Shown piece by piece: positions 56,232 through 64,000 of a stretch of DNA of 64,000 nt; the first letter of the stretch is position 1, and each line of letters begins with the position of its first letter. The notes below the pieces were generated by a model. It had not been told where the DNA came from. It searched no databases and worked only from the letters and a program-made list of their open reading frames with translations. A program made the translations under genes and the position numbers. The stretch comes from KBS-96 sp964247975 (lineage in GTDB: Bacteria > Acidobacteriota > Terriglobia > Bryobacterales > Bryobacteraceae), in contig CAXTWH010000006.1 in the NCBI GenBank assembly GCA_964247975.1, positions 1 through 64,000 on the forward strand. The letters are read 5' to 3'.

Positions 56232-57515
56232 TTACAGAACAAAGCCGTCTTTGCGCTCAATCCGTTCCGCGCCCACATAGGATTGCAGCACTTTCGGAAC
56301 TTGGACGCTGCCATCGGCCTGCTGGTAATTTTCAATAATGGCAAGCCAGGTGCGACCGATGGCCAAGCCGCTGCCGTTCAGGGTGTGAACATCCGATTTG
56401 CCTTTGCCGGCTTTCATTTTGATCTGGGCGCGGCGCGCTTGAAACGCCTCAAAATTCGAGCAGGAAGAAATTTCTTTGTAGGCATTCTGCCCAGGCAGCC
56501 ACACTTCCAGGTCATATGTTTTAGCTGAACTGAAGCCCATGTCGCCGGTGCAGAGAGCCATGCGGCGGTAAGGAAGCTCCAATCGTTCGAGAATGTCTTC
56601 GGCATCCCTGGTCAGTTTTTCCAGATCGTCATAGCTTCGTTCCGGGATGGAGAATTTCACCATTTCCACTTTCTGGAATTGATGCTGGCGAATGATGCCC
56701 CGCACGTCGCGGCCATATGAGCCGGCTTCGCTGCGAAAACAGGGAGTGTACGCGCACAAGGAAATGGGCAAACGATCTGCCGGCAGCGTTTCATCGCGGA
56801 ACAGGTTAGTGACCGGCACTTCGGCAGTGGGAATCAGCCAGAGATCATGGTTTTCGCAGCGAAACAAATCTTCCGCGAATTTTGGAAGCTGGCCGGTGCC
56901 GAACAGACTGGCTGAATTCACCAGAAAGGGCGGCAGCACTTCCTGGTAGCCATGTTCGCGGGTATGCACATCGAGCATGAAGTTGACCAGCGCACGTTCC
57001 AGCCGCGCTCCCAAGCCCCAATACACGGCAAAGCGTGCGCCGGTGATTTTTGCCGCGCGCTCGGTGTCGAGAATGCCGAGTTCCGGGCCTAAATCCCAAT
57101 GGGCTTTGGCCGGAAAATGAAATTCCGGCGGCTTGCCCCAACGCTTTTCTTCCACGTTGTCATCAGCACCTTTGCCGACCGGCACACTTTCGTGAGGAAG
57201 ATTCGGAATGCTGGCTAGCAGTTGGCGAAATTCCTGTTCGAGAATGGCTGCTTCCTGATCGAGCGAAGCAATTTTTTCGCCCATCGCGCGAACTTGCTGT
57301 TGTTGTTCGCTGGTGTCGGTGCCTGCTTTGCGAAGTTTGCTGATTTCCTGACTGGCCGCGTTCCGGGCTGCTTTTAATTGTTCGCTTTCGGTTAAGGCCG
57401 CCCGACGTTTCCCGTCCAGTGCCTGAAAAGCAGGCAGATCAAGGTCAAAGCCGCGGGTTGCGAGCCGGTCTCGAATGGATGATAGATTATTGCGGAAGAA
57501 AGTAAGGTCGTGCAT
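56232..57515 (-). CDS. serS: Seryl-tRNA synthetase
   Basis: A 427-residue class II synthetase. The N-terminal long antiparallel coiled coil (about 1-105) contacts the long variable arm of tRNA-Ser. The catalytic core includes motif 2 (PCFRSEAGSYGRDVRGIIRQHQFQKVEMVKF) and motif 3 (NGSGLAIGRTWLAIIENYQQADGSVQVP). Its ATG directly abuts the TAG of the citrate synthase gene (TAGATG, no gap), so it is likely translated by re-initiation. Length is normal for the family. Confidence 0.97.
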   Translation of the reverse strand: MHDLTFFRNNLSSIRDRLATRGFDLDLPAFQALDGKRRAALTESEQLKAARNAASQEISKLRKAGTDTSEQQQQVRAMGEKIASLDQEAAILEQEFRQLLASIPNLPHESVPVGKGADDNVEEKRWGKPPEFHFPAKAHWDLGPELGILDTERAAKITGARFAVYWGLGARLERALVNFMLDVHTREHGYQEVLPPFLVNSASLFGTGQLPKFAEDLFRCENHDLWLIPTAEVPVTNLFRDETLPADRLPISLCAYTPCFRSEAGSYGRDVRGIIRQHQFQKVEMVKFSIPERSYDDLEKLTRDAEDILERLELPYRRMALCTGDMGFSSAKTYDLEVWLPGQNAYKEISSCSNFEAFQARRAQIKMKAGKGKSDVHTLNGSGLAIGRTWLAIIENYQQADGSVQVPKVLQSYVGAERIERKDGFVL

Positions 57516-58640
57516 CTAGGAGCGCGCTTCGAGTGGAGTCCACTGCTGACCGTCCGGCGCTCCGGTGTAATCGGCGCGAGGGCGGATCAGGCGATTGTTC
57601 CGGTATTGTTCCAGGATGTGGGCGGTCCAGCCGGAGATGCGGCTGACAGCAAAAATCGGCGTAAACAGATCAATCGGAATGCCAAGGGAATAATAAGCGG
57701 AAGCCGAGTAAAAATCGACGTTCGCGTTCAGATTCTTTTCTTCTTTCACGGTTTTTTCCACCTGGGTGGATTTTTCGTAAAGTTCCTCGTTGCCGGTACT
57801 TTTTCCCAGTTCCTGGCTCAACTTTTTGAGGTGAATGGCGCGCGGATCGAGAACGCGGTAAACCCGATGCCCGAAGCCGGAGATTTTCACTTTGTTGGCC
57901 AGATCGGTTTTTACTTTGGCGGTGGCGTCTTCCACGCTTTTGGTGGCAAGCAGCATGCGAACCACAGCTTCGTTGGCTCCGCCATGCAGCGGGCCTTTCA
58001 ATGCGCCGATGGCTGACACGGTAGAAGAATAAATGTCGGATAGCGTAGCCGCAGTGACGCGCGCGGCAAAGGTGGACGCGTTCAATTCATGGTCGGCATG
58101 AAGAATCAAAGCGATGTCGAACACTTTTTCCATGACCCGATCGGGACGCTTGCCGGTGAGGGTGTAAAGGAAATTGGCGGCGTGTCCCAGTTGCGGGTCG
58201 CCGGGAATGACTTCTTTGCCATTGCGCAGCCGTTCGTAGCTGGTGACAATCGTGGCTATTTGCGAAACCAGCTTTACGGCTTTGCGCTGATTGGCTTCGG
58301 TGCTGTTGTCGTTCGACTCCGGATCGAATAAGCCCAGCATGGAGACAGCGGTGCGCAGCACATCCATCGGCGTTGCTTGGGGAACGCTTTTCAGAAAAGC
58401 CGCTACTTCCGCCGGCAGTTCGCGCTGGGCGGCAAGTTCGCCTTTGAGCGATTCCAATTCAGCCTTGCCGGGCAGTTTCCCGTGCCAGAGAAGATAGATG
58501 ACCTCTTCAAAAGTGGCATGATCGGCCAGAGTGTGGATGTTATAGCCTTGGTAGCTGAGAACGCCCTCCTCGCCATCGATAAAACAAATGCTTGAGGTAG
58601 TAGCGACGATGCCTTCAAGACCTGCGCCTGCGGTGGACAT
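57516..58640 (-). CDS. gltA: Citrate synthase
   Basis: A 374-residue short-form (archaeal/Gram-positive-type) citrate synthase that joins oxaloacetate and acetyl-CoA. The catalytic triad appears in LHADHELNAS (His), GPLHGGANE (His) and NANVDFYSA (Asp). CoA- and oxaloacetate-binding strings include FGHRVYRVLDPRA and RPRADYTG. The N-terminal SSICFIDGEEGVLSYQGY is typical. A 2-methylcitrate synthase role cannot be excluded by sequence alone. It leads a two-gene unit with serS. Confidence 0.93.
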   Translation of the reverse strand: MSTAGAGLEGIVATTSSICFIDGEEGVLSYQGYNIHTLADHATFEEVIYLLWHGKLPGKAELESLKGELAAQRELPAEVAAFLKSVPQATPMDVLRTAVSMLGLFDPESNDNSTEANQRKAVKLVSQIATIVTSYERLRNGKEVIPGDPQLGHAANFLYTLTGKRPDRVMEKVFDIALILHADHELNASTFAARVTAATLSDIYSSTVSAIGALKGPLHGGANEAVVRMLLATKSVEDATAKVKTDLANKVKISGFGHRVYRVLDPRAIHLKKLSQELGKSTGNEELYEKSTQVEKTVKEEKNLNANVDFYSASAYYSLGIPIDLFTPIFAVSRISGWTAHILEQYRNNRLIRPRADYTGAPDGQQWTPLEARS

Positions 58641-58765
58641 GAACCTGTATTGCTCCCGTATTCGATTCTATATAACTGGAATGCGGTGTCAGAAAATAAG
58701 GACTTTGCGAAAGGTTTGGATAACGTGACCCGATGACGAAACCCTGGAACATAAAGCCTCAATCA

Positions 58766-59189
58766 CTAACCCCAAGGATTGAAAAGCTGAACGCCTAAAT
58801 CTGCAAAATCCTTTACGTTTCGGGTTACTAAGGTAAGACCGTGTTCCAGCACCGTTCCGGCAAGCAATCCATCCGTGGTGGCCAGTGTTATTCCTTTGCG
58901 TTTGGATTGAATGGCCACTCGCCCCCAACGATCCGCAATTTCCCTGGTGAACCGGTAACAAATTTGCGGCAAACCATTCCGGCAGGCCGCTCGTCAGCCA
59001 AGTTTCAAGGTCGGTGCGGCGCTTGCCCGGGGGTAAATTCTCAATTCGTAGGCGGATTTCGCCCAAAGTCACCACACTGGCCAATAACAGATTTGGATCG
59101 GCTAACTGAAACCAAAGCCTGACGTTCGGGTTGGGATCGGGTTTGACGAACTCGGAAACTACGTTCGTATCGATCAGGAATCCACTCAC
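58766..59189 (-). pseudogene. vapC: VapC-type PIN toxin, frameshifted
   Basis: The start (MSGFLIDTNVVSEFVKPDP) and middle (VVTLGEIRLRIENLP) carry the first PIN Asp and Glu. After EWFAANLLPV the frame leaves the family. A neighbouring frame supplies TREIADRWGRVAIQSKRKG, ATTDGLLAGTV, HGLTLVTRNVKDFADLG and a stop at 58766, which provide the remaining acidic residues. One extra base in GGTTCACC (plus strand near 58948-58952) explains the break. As written the protein would continue to 58689 with unrelated residues. The start overlaps the antitoxin stop by four bases (ATGA). If real, the toxin is dead. Confidence 0.8.
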
Positions 59190-59434
59190 AATTCTATTGG
59201 ACGCGGCTTATCCTTTGCTTTTTCCAGAAGTAGTCCTGAACCGGGGAGAGGAGAATTAAAAAGGAAATCGGCAAAATTCTTCTTGGGTCCATCGGTTGCC
59301 GTTTTCTCCTGGTGTGTCGCCGGTAAGGATTGTAGCGCCTGCAGCAGGACCTCGTCCAAATTTCGAAAGGCACCGGTTTTCATTTGTTGTTGAAGGTAAG
59401 CTTCGAGTTCCGGGTGGTGAATTTCGATGGTCAT
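59186..59434 (-). CDS. vapB: Antitoxin of VapBC-type module
   Basis: An 82-residue acidic protein with a short ribbon-helix-helix-like N-terminus (MTIEIHHPELEAYLQQQMKTGAFRNLDEVLLQALQSL), then a Lys/Pro-rich toxin-binding tail. The ELEA-L-Q-Q--TG-F-N-DEVL pattern is typical of small antitoxins preceding PIN toxins. It overlaps the frameshifted vapC by four bases. A divergent second module starts at 59569. Confidence 0.75.
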   Translation of the reverse strand: MTIEIHHPELEAYLQQQMKTGAFRNLDEVLLQALQSLPATHQEKTATDGPKKNFADFLFNSPLPGSGLLLEKAKDKPRPIEL

Positions 59435-59542
59435 AGCTGATCCTCCCTCTCCTAAAGTCTAGGAACCGTGCGGCTGAGTGTCAAGAAAACGCTTCGCTTT
59501 GTTATAGGTTTGCTTATTAGCTAATTGCGCTGTTCTATATAA

Positions 59543-59554
59543 AACTATATAGTT
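59543..59554. promoter_or_regulatory. Palindromic operator of second vapBC module
   Basis: AACTATATAGTT is a 12-bp perfect palindrome 14 bases before the vapB ATG at 59569. A second CTATAT half copy lies at 59535-59540. VapB antitoxins bind such inverted repeats over their own promoter. The 134-base interval separates two divergent TA modules, so both could be affected. Confidence 0.5.
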
Positions 59555-59568
59555 GAGCAGGAACTGGT

Positions 59569-59832
59569 ATGCCCATCTACATTCAAGACGAGGAAACCAC
59601 CAAATTGTTGGAAACCTATGCAAAGCTGACCGGAAAAACTAAAGCTGGCGCTTTGCGGGATTTATTAAAAGAACAGGTGCAACAGTTGGACCGTCGTAGC
59701 GGCGCCGAAGAGCGCTATGCGCGGATGATTGCTTTCATAAAAGCACTACCATCCGCAGAAGGGCCGCCGATCACGAAGGAAACATACGATGAGTTGTACA
59801 GCTACCTTGATGAGGAACAGAGTGCTCATTGA
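59569..59832 (+). CDS. vapB: VapB-family antitoxin (PSK type)
   Basis: An 87-residue antitoxin of the short VapB type: PIYIQDEETTKLLETYAKLTGKTKAGALRDLLKEQVQQLD is the ribbon-helix-helix DNA-binding region. It is followed by an acidic/aromatic tail (LPSAEGPPITKETYDELYSYLDEEQ) that would cover the toxin. An autoregulatory palindrome lies just upstream. Its end overlaps the start of the vapC gene. Confidence 0.85.
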   Translation: MPIYIQDEETTKLLETYAKLTGKTKAGALRDLLKEQVQQLDRRSGAEERYARMIAFIKALPSAEGPPITKETYDELYSYLDEEQSAH

Positions 59833-60197
59833 CACCTCAATCGTCGTAACCATTCCGACAAAAGACCCAGATTACTTGCACTACGCTCGACTCATTGCAG
59901 GGGCCGATGCCGTTTGGATTGCTGGGGCCAGCGTAGTGGAATCCATAATAGTGCTAAAGAAACCAACGCAAGTACTAAGTTTTTTGCAGATGAGCAACGT
60001 TGCAATATTGCCGATGGGGGCCGGAGCTGTCCATTTTGCCGTGCAGGCTTTGGGAACAATACGGTAAAGGCCCGCACCCGGCTGCTTTGAACTTTGGGGA
60101 CTGTCTGGTGTATGGCACCGCTCGGGAACATAACCAACCGCTGCTGTTCAAAGGCAACGATTTCAGCCAAACCGATATTGCCCGCGTTCAAGCGTAA
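59810..60197 (+). pseudogene. vapC: VapC-type PIN toxin, frameshifted (second copy)
   Basis: The frame begins NRVLIDTSIVVTIPTKDPDYL and VWIAGASVVESIIVLKKP, carrying the first PIN Asp and Glu, then stops at 60067. The downstream half of the family, GKGPHPAALNFGDCLVYG and QPLLFKGNDFSQTDI, is encoded one frame over and ends at 60197. One extra base in the GGG at about 60052-60054 accounts for the shift. All four PIN acidic residues are preserved across both frames, so the change is recent or an assembly error. The start may be the ATG at 59810 or the GTG at 59822, both inside vapB. Confidence 0.8.
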
Positions 60198-60287
60198 AAT
60201 TCTACGACTTTCAGCCTGTTCCAATAAAAACTACGTTCATCTTTCCGATACTTGGTTTATTGAACCGCAACAGGAGATAATATCCAG

Positions 60288-62399
60288 TTGGTGAAACCAG
60301 TACAAACCAGACCGGGTTTGGAAAGCGCAGTGAAGGTTCGCGGCGAGGAGCTGGATCGGGATCTTCTGTTGAAAGCTTTCCGCATTATGTATACTTCGCG
60401 GTGCCTGGATGACCGCGAGATTCTGTTAAAACGGCAGAACAAGATTCATTTCCAGATCAGTGCGGCTGGACACGAAGCGGCGCAAACCGCTGCCGGTCTG
60501 GTGCTGCGCCCGGGGTACGATTGGGTTTTCCCGTATTATCGCGACCGCGCTCTAGCTTTAGCTTTGGGCATGACTCCGGAAGCCATGCTGTTGCAGGCCG
60601 TAGGGGCGGCCAGCGATCCTTCTTCGGGAGGCCGCCAGATGCCTTCGCATTGGTCATCGCCGGAACTGCATATCTTTACCGGATCTTCGCCGACCGGCAC
60701 GCAGTTTGTGCAGGCAATGGGATCGGCAGACGCCAAGAAGTATGTGAACCGGAATTCAGACGAAATCACTTTCGTGTCTACCGGCGAAGGAGCAACCAGC
60801 GAGGGCGAGTTCTGGGAAACCATGAATATCGCTTGTTTGGACAATCTGCCGCTGCTGCTGCTGGTGGAAGATAACGGGTACGCCATTTCGGTTCCGGTGG
60901 AGCGCCAAACGGCGGGCGGAAATATTGCCCGGCTGCTGGAAGGTTTTCCCGGATTGTTTCGAGTGGAAGTGGATGGAACAGATTTTGTTGCTTCTCATCG
61001 CGCTTTGAGCCAGGCGGCGGATTATGTTCGGCAAGGGCATGGACCGGCGCTGGTTCACGCTTCGGTTTCGCGGCCTTACTCGCATTCTTATTCAGACGAC
61101 GAGCGGTTTTATAAAACTGCGGCGGAACGCGCGGCGGAAGCGGCACGCGACCCGTTGGTTACATTTCCAGAGTTTCTGATTGCCAACGGCTTTACCGACC
61201 AATTAAGCATTGAGCGGTGGAAGCGCGAAATCGACCAGGAGATAGCCGCGCTCAGCGACAAGGCTTTGAAGCAGCCGGGACCATCGCGGGGAACGTCGCT
61301 GTTTTATCTTTATTCCGAAGATGTTGACCCGACTGCGGACAGCTTTGAACGGGAACCGGTGTTTTCCGGCGAACCGCGCACGATGGTGGATTCCATTAAC
61401 CGCACCCTGGCGGAAGAAATGCGCCGCGATGCCAGGGTGATTGTGTTCGGTGAGGACGTAGCCGATTGCAGCCGTGAAGAAAGTCTGCGTGAAGTAAAAG
61501 GCAAGGGCGGCGTTTTTAAGGCAACGGCGGGTTTGCAATCCGAGTTCGGCAGCGAACGCTGTTTTAATACTCCGATTGCGGAAGCTTCCATTGTAGGCCG
61601 CGCTTTGGGCATGGGCGTGCGCGGATTAAAGCCGGTGCCGGAGATCCAGTTTTTTGACTATATCTGGCCGGCGATGATGCAGCTTCGCGATGAAGTGGCC
61701 TCGATCCGCTGGCGCTCAAACAATGGGTTTTCCTGCCCGATGGTGATTCGCGTTCCCATTGGCGGCTACCTGAATGGGGGATCCATTTACCATAGCCAGA
61801 GCGGTGAAGTGGCGTTCACTCACATTCCCGGTCTGCGGGTGGTGTTTCCTTCCAATGCGCTGGATGCCTGCGGTTTGCTGCGGACTGCGATCCGGTGTGA
61901 AGATCCGGTTTTGTTTTTAGAGCATAAAAAGCTTTACCGCGAACCGTACAACCGCTCGCCGCATCCTGGGGTTGATTTCACTGTCCCGTTTGGAAAAGCA
62001 AAAACGGTCAAGATGGGGCATGATCTCACGATCGTCACTTACGGCGCGTTGGTGCAGAAATCTTTACTGGCCGCTGCGCAACTGGAACAGCGGTTCCGCA
62101 GCCGATCAGTAGAGATTATCGACTTGCGCACGCTGTCTCCTTACGATTGGGAAGCCATCGCCGCTTCGGTGAAGAAAACCAGCCGTGTGATCGTGGCGCA
62201 CGAAGACACGCTTTCCTGGGGCTACGGCGCGGAAATTTCGGCTCGCATTGCGGACGAACTTTTCGAACACCTGGATGCTCCGGTCGGGCGAGTCGCCGCG
62301 CTTGACACCTGGGTAGCGTACAATCCTCAACTCGAAAACGAGATTCTGCCCCAGGTAGAAGACCTGGTGCGGCAGGGTGAACGATTGTTAAAATACTGA
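60288..62399 (+). CDS. Fused alpha-beta E1 of a 2-oxoacid dehydrogenase complex
   Basis: A 703-residue thiamine-diphosphate enzyme joining both E1 subunits in one chain. The alpha-like part (about 25-340) has ISAAGHEAAQTAAGL and the TPP motif GEGATSEGEFWETMN...VEDN (about 165-197). The beta-like part (about 365-700) has EDVADC, GFKATAGLQSEFG, NTPIAEASIVGRALGMG, LFLEHKKLYRE and IIDLRTLSPYDWEAI. It decarboxylates pyruvate or branched-chain 2-oxoacids and passes the acyl group to E2. The branched-chain type is more likely from the alpha/beta pattern. E2 and E3 are not in the window. The start is TTG (60288) or GTG (60291), with AGGAG at about 60272. Confidence 0.9.
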   Translation: MVKPVQTRPGLESAVKVRGEELDRDLLLKAFRIMYTSRCLDDREILLKRQNKIHFQISAAGHEAAQTAAGLVLRPGYDWVFPYYRDRALALALGMTPEAMLLQAVGAASDPSSGGRQMPSHWSSPELHIFTGSSPTGTQFVQAMGSADAKKYVNRNSDEITFVSTGEGATSEGEFWETMNIACLDNLPLLLLVEDNGYAISVPVERQTAGGNIARLLEGFPGLFRVEVDGTDFVASHRALSQAADYVRQGHGPALVHASVSRPYSHSYSDDERFYKTAAERAAEAARDPLVTFPEFLIANGFTDQLSIERWKREIDQEIAALSDKALKQPGPSRGTSLFYLYSEDVDPTADSFEREPVFSGEPRTMVDSINRTLAEEMRRDARVIVFGEDVADCSREESLREVKGKGGVFKATAGLQSEFGSERCFNTPIAEASIVGRALGMGVRGLKPVPEIQFFDYIWPAMMQLRDEVASIRWRSNNGFSCPMVIRVPIGGYLNGGSIYHSQSGEVAFTHIPGLRVVFPSNALDACGLLRTAIRCEDPVLFLEHKKLYREPYNRSPHPGVDFTVPFGKAKTVKMGHDLTIVTYGALVQKSLLAAAQLEQRFRSRSVEIIDLRTLSPYDWEAIAASVKKTSRVIVAHEDTLSWGYGAEISARIADELFEHLDAPVGRVAALDTWVAYNPQLENEILPQVEDLVRQGERLLKY

Positions 62400-62409
62400 T
62401 CGTCGCTCG

Positions 62410-64000
62410 TTATTGCCAGCGAAAGGTAAATTGCTGCAATCCGCCGGGATTCACTTCAATGGTTTCCTGATGGCTGCGCGGTCCATTCGCTAAACGAATC
62501 TGATGCGGACCGGCGGTCAACTTCAAGGTTGTCGGCGTTTGCCCGGTTTCGCGCCCGTCCACAAACACTTTGGAGCCGCTCGGCACGGAATCGACTTGGA
62601 TGATGCCAATTTCCTGCGAAAGCGGCACATACACGCTGCGCTGATCCGGCACTTGAATAATGCGTCGTGCCAGACCATAGTTCGGAGCACTAACAGTAAG
62701 GGTATGGCGTCCCGGCATTAGCATAATGACACAAGGCGTAAAGCAGGTTCGGGCTTGGTTGTTGTCCACGGTCACGCGGCCCGGCACAGGGTCGCTGGTG
62801 AATTGAACTTCTACCGGTTCCTCTGAGGAACGCTTGTTCAAAGAAGGTGTTTGTTCCGCATCAGATGGTAAAGAATTCGGCTTTGCCACAATACTTGGTT
62901 GAGAAGGCAAAGGACGGCCGGCTGGTGCATGGTTGCGAGCCGAATTAGAAGAACTGCCTAACACCGATTCTTTTGTATTCCGGGCCGGAACGTGAACTGA
63001 ATCCGGCGGTATTTCTTGCTTAACAGCCGGGCTGGGGGCCGTGGATTGCGTTGTTTCGTTCGGAGCGTCACTCAAAAAGGAGTTCCGGTACACGGAATAA
63101 GCAATGCCGGCCAGCGCAAAAATCAAAACTGCGATAGCGAATTTCCGCCATGCCGGACGGCTCGGCTCCGGCTCGTCTTCCCATGATCTTCGTCTTCCGG
63201 CGGGCAGTTCATAGCTCGGCGTGATTGCAGAGACATCCGGCGACGCTGGCGGTGCAGCGACCTCAAAGGGAACCGGCTGCACTTCCTCAATCGGCGCCGG
63301 CGAGGACACGGGCAGGGCAGCAGCTTCCTTTTCACGTTGGAAGTCTTGAAAAGAAAAGCGGCTTGGCTCATTCGGCGCAGAAATCGGGGTGTTTGCCGTT
63401 GTTATCGTTGCGCCGTTATTTTCTTCGGGAGCAGGAGCGGTGATCGCGCCCAAGCGATAAGGCGGCGCCCAATCGGGATGCGCTTCGCAGGCGCTTACCA
63501 GGGCTGAAACAAAGGCAGAACAGCTTTCAAAACGCTCGGCGGGAATTTTCGCCAGGCCTCGCTGCAGAACATGGTTGATTTCCGGGCTGAGCGTCGGGTT
63601 CACTTGGTCTGCCGCCGGCGGATTTTCGCGCACGATCTTAAAGAACAAGGTAGGCAGGTAATCGGCGCTGAAGGGTTTGCGACCGGTCAGAATTTCGTAG
63701 GCCACGGAGGCTAGCGCAAACTGGTCGGTTTCGCCAGTAATAGTATTGCCTTCAATCTGTTCAGGCGCCATGTAGTTGGGCGTTCCCATCATGGAACCGG
63801 CCTGAGTCATCTGCTGCGAAACGAATTTAGCCACGCCGAAATCAGTGACCTTGGCCAGTTGTTCTCCTGTGCCTTTTTCAAAATGCAGCATCAGGTTGGA
63901 AGGCTTCACGTCTCGGTGAACAATGCCCACTTTATGGGCGTAATCCAGCGCGCTTCCCACTTGGCGGAGAAAACTCAACGTCAATTCTTTGCTGGGCAGG
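62410..64000 (-). CDS. PEGA-domain Ser/Thr protein kinase (N-terminus beyond window)
   Basis: The last 530 or so residues of a bacterial Hanks-type kinase; the frame stays open to the right edge. Visible kinase parts are IVHRDVKPSNLML (catalytic HRD), VTDFGVAKF (DFG), GTPNYMAPEQIEG and the RFESC-type subdomain XI. A Pro/Glu-rich juxtamembrane linker follows, then one TM (FAIAVLIFALAGIAYSVY). A periplasmic part carries two PEGA-type repeats (PGRVTVDNNQARTCFTP...PGRHTLTVSAPNY and GSKVFVDGRETGQTPTTLKLTAGPHQIRL). PEGA domains are beta-sandwich surface modules. Such kinases are abundant in Acidobacteria, and the stimulus and targets are unknown. Confidence 0.92.
   Translation of the reverse strand, partial: LPSKELTLSFLRQVGSALDYAHKVGIVHRDVKPSNLMLHFEKGTGEQLAKVTDFGVAKFVSQQMTQAGSMMGTPNYMAPEQIEGNTITGETDQFALASVAYEILTGRKPFSADYLPTLFFKIVRENPPAADQVNPTLSPEINHVLQRGLAKIPAERFESCSAFVSALVSACEAHPDWAPPYRLGAITAPAPEENNGATITTANTPISAPNEPSRFSFQDFQREKEAAALPVSSPAPIEEVQPVPFEVAAPPASPDVSAITPSYELPAGRRRSWEDEPEPSRPAWRKFAIAVLIFALAGIAYSVYRNSFLSDAPNETTQSTAPSPAVKQEIPPDSVHVPARNTKESVLGSSSNSARNHAPAGRPLPSQPSIVAKPNSLPSDAEQTPSLNKRSSEEPVEVQFTSDPVPGRVTVDNNQARTCFTPCVIMLMPGRHTLTVSAPNYGLARRIIQVPDQRSVYVPLSQEIGIIQVDSVPSGSKVFVDGRETGQTPTTLKLTAGPHQIRLANGPRSHQETIEVNPGGLQQFTFRWQ

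Noticed and set aside
1..64000. CRISPR array
   Set aside because: No regularly spaced direct repeats of 25-40 bases were seen and no cas genes are present.

Overview
The window looks like a chromosomal segment of an Acidobacteriota genome, probably Solibacter/Bryobacter-like. This is inferred from gene content, not from a marker-gene tree. The main pointers are an ADOP-type (acidobacterial duplicated orphan permease) MacB/FtsX protein, a PEP-CTERM protein, a Ser/Thr kinase with PEGA domains, a dnaK-dnaJ-hspR cluster without grpE, STGPKT/RHG-type small proteins and a large RND efflux operon. Base composition is moderately GC-rich. It is visibly more AT-rich at about 1.7-3.9 kb and 18.9-21.6 kb, where mobile or accessory material lies.

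Layout. 0-8.9 kb: a truncated secreted protein, two tandem secreted paralogues, an STGPKT-type protein, a vanadium-haloperoxidase/PAP2-type enzyme and an ADOP permease. 8.9-11.4 kb: an AraC regulator divergent from a zinc alcohol dehydrogenase, with paired direct repeats between them, then a GlsB-like membrane protein and a shared terminator. 11.4-15.9 kb: the dnaK-dnaJ-hspR heat-shock operon, with a recognisable sigma70 promoter overlapped by an HspR (HAIR) operator, divergent from an orphan modA. 15.9-18.9 kb: a PEP-CTERM protein and a coupled trmFO-xerC pair. 18.9-21.5 kb: an AT-rich accessory island with a frameshifted small gene, a coupled DUF6978 / DUF1828-DUF1829 gene pair and a wrecked RAYT (Y1) transposase between inverted GGGGTC-type ends. 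21.5-24.6 kb: isochorismatase-like hydrolase, alginate-export-type porin, four-TM membrane protein and convergent MarR, with a tandem palindromic operator upstream. 24.8-31.4 kb: metallophosphoesterase, PepSY-type membrane protein, a tight three-gene sugar-nucleotide cassette, an isolated nuoB and pgeF. 31.4-35.3 kb: DksA-like protein, a lipoprotein overlapping a molybdopterin oxidoreductase, and a zinc-ribbon protein. 35.4-37.4 kb: ROK kinase coupled to a SIS isomerase, and a small exported protein. 37.4-45.5 kb: a six-gene minus-strand run comprising RND permease, adaptor, TolC, a hypothetical gene with a premature stop, cyclophilin and an HD protein. 45.8-50.8 kb: SDR, NTF2-like protein, and a NarL-type two-component pair whose sensor has four GAF modules. 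51-54.3 kb: GMC dehydrogenase with its small subunit, divergent from a sugar-binding lipoprotein. 54.3-60.2 kb: HicAB, a repeat-containing exported protein, gltA-serS, and two divergent VapBC modules whose toxins are both frameshifted. 60.3-64 kb: a fused 2-oxoacid dehydrogenase E1 and a PEGA Ser/Thr kinase cut by the right edge.

How the genes work together. Most neighbourhoods are short operons with coupled starts (TGATG, TAATG, ATGA, GTGA). Regulation can be read at several points: HspR on dnaK, AraC on adh, a probable MarR-type operator on the isochorismatase operon, and an autoregulatory palindrome at vapB. The most plausible undescribed module is the DUF6978-DUF1828/1829 pair in the AT-rich island. 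A second candidate is the FAD oxidoreductase / TIM-barrel isomerase / NDP-sugar epimerase cassette. Six or more genes carry single indels or stops. These could be genuine decay or assembly errors, and the sequence alone cannot decide.
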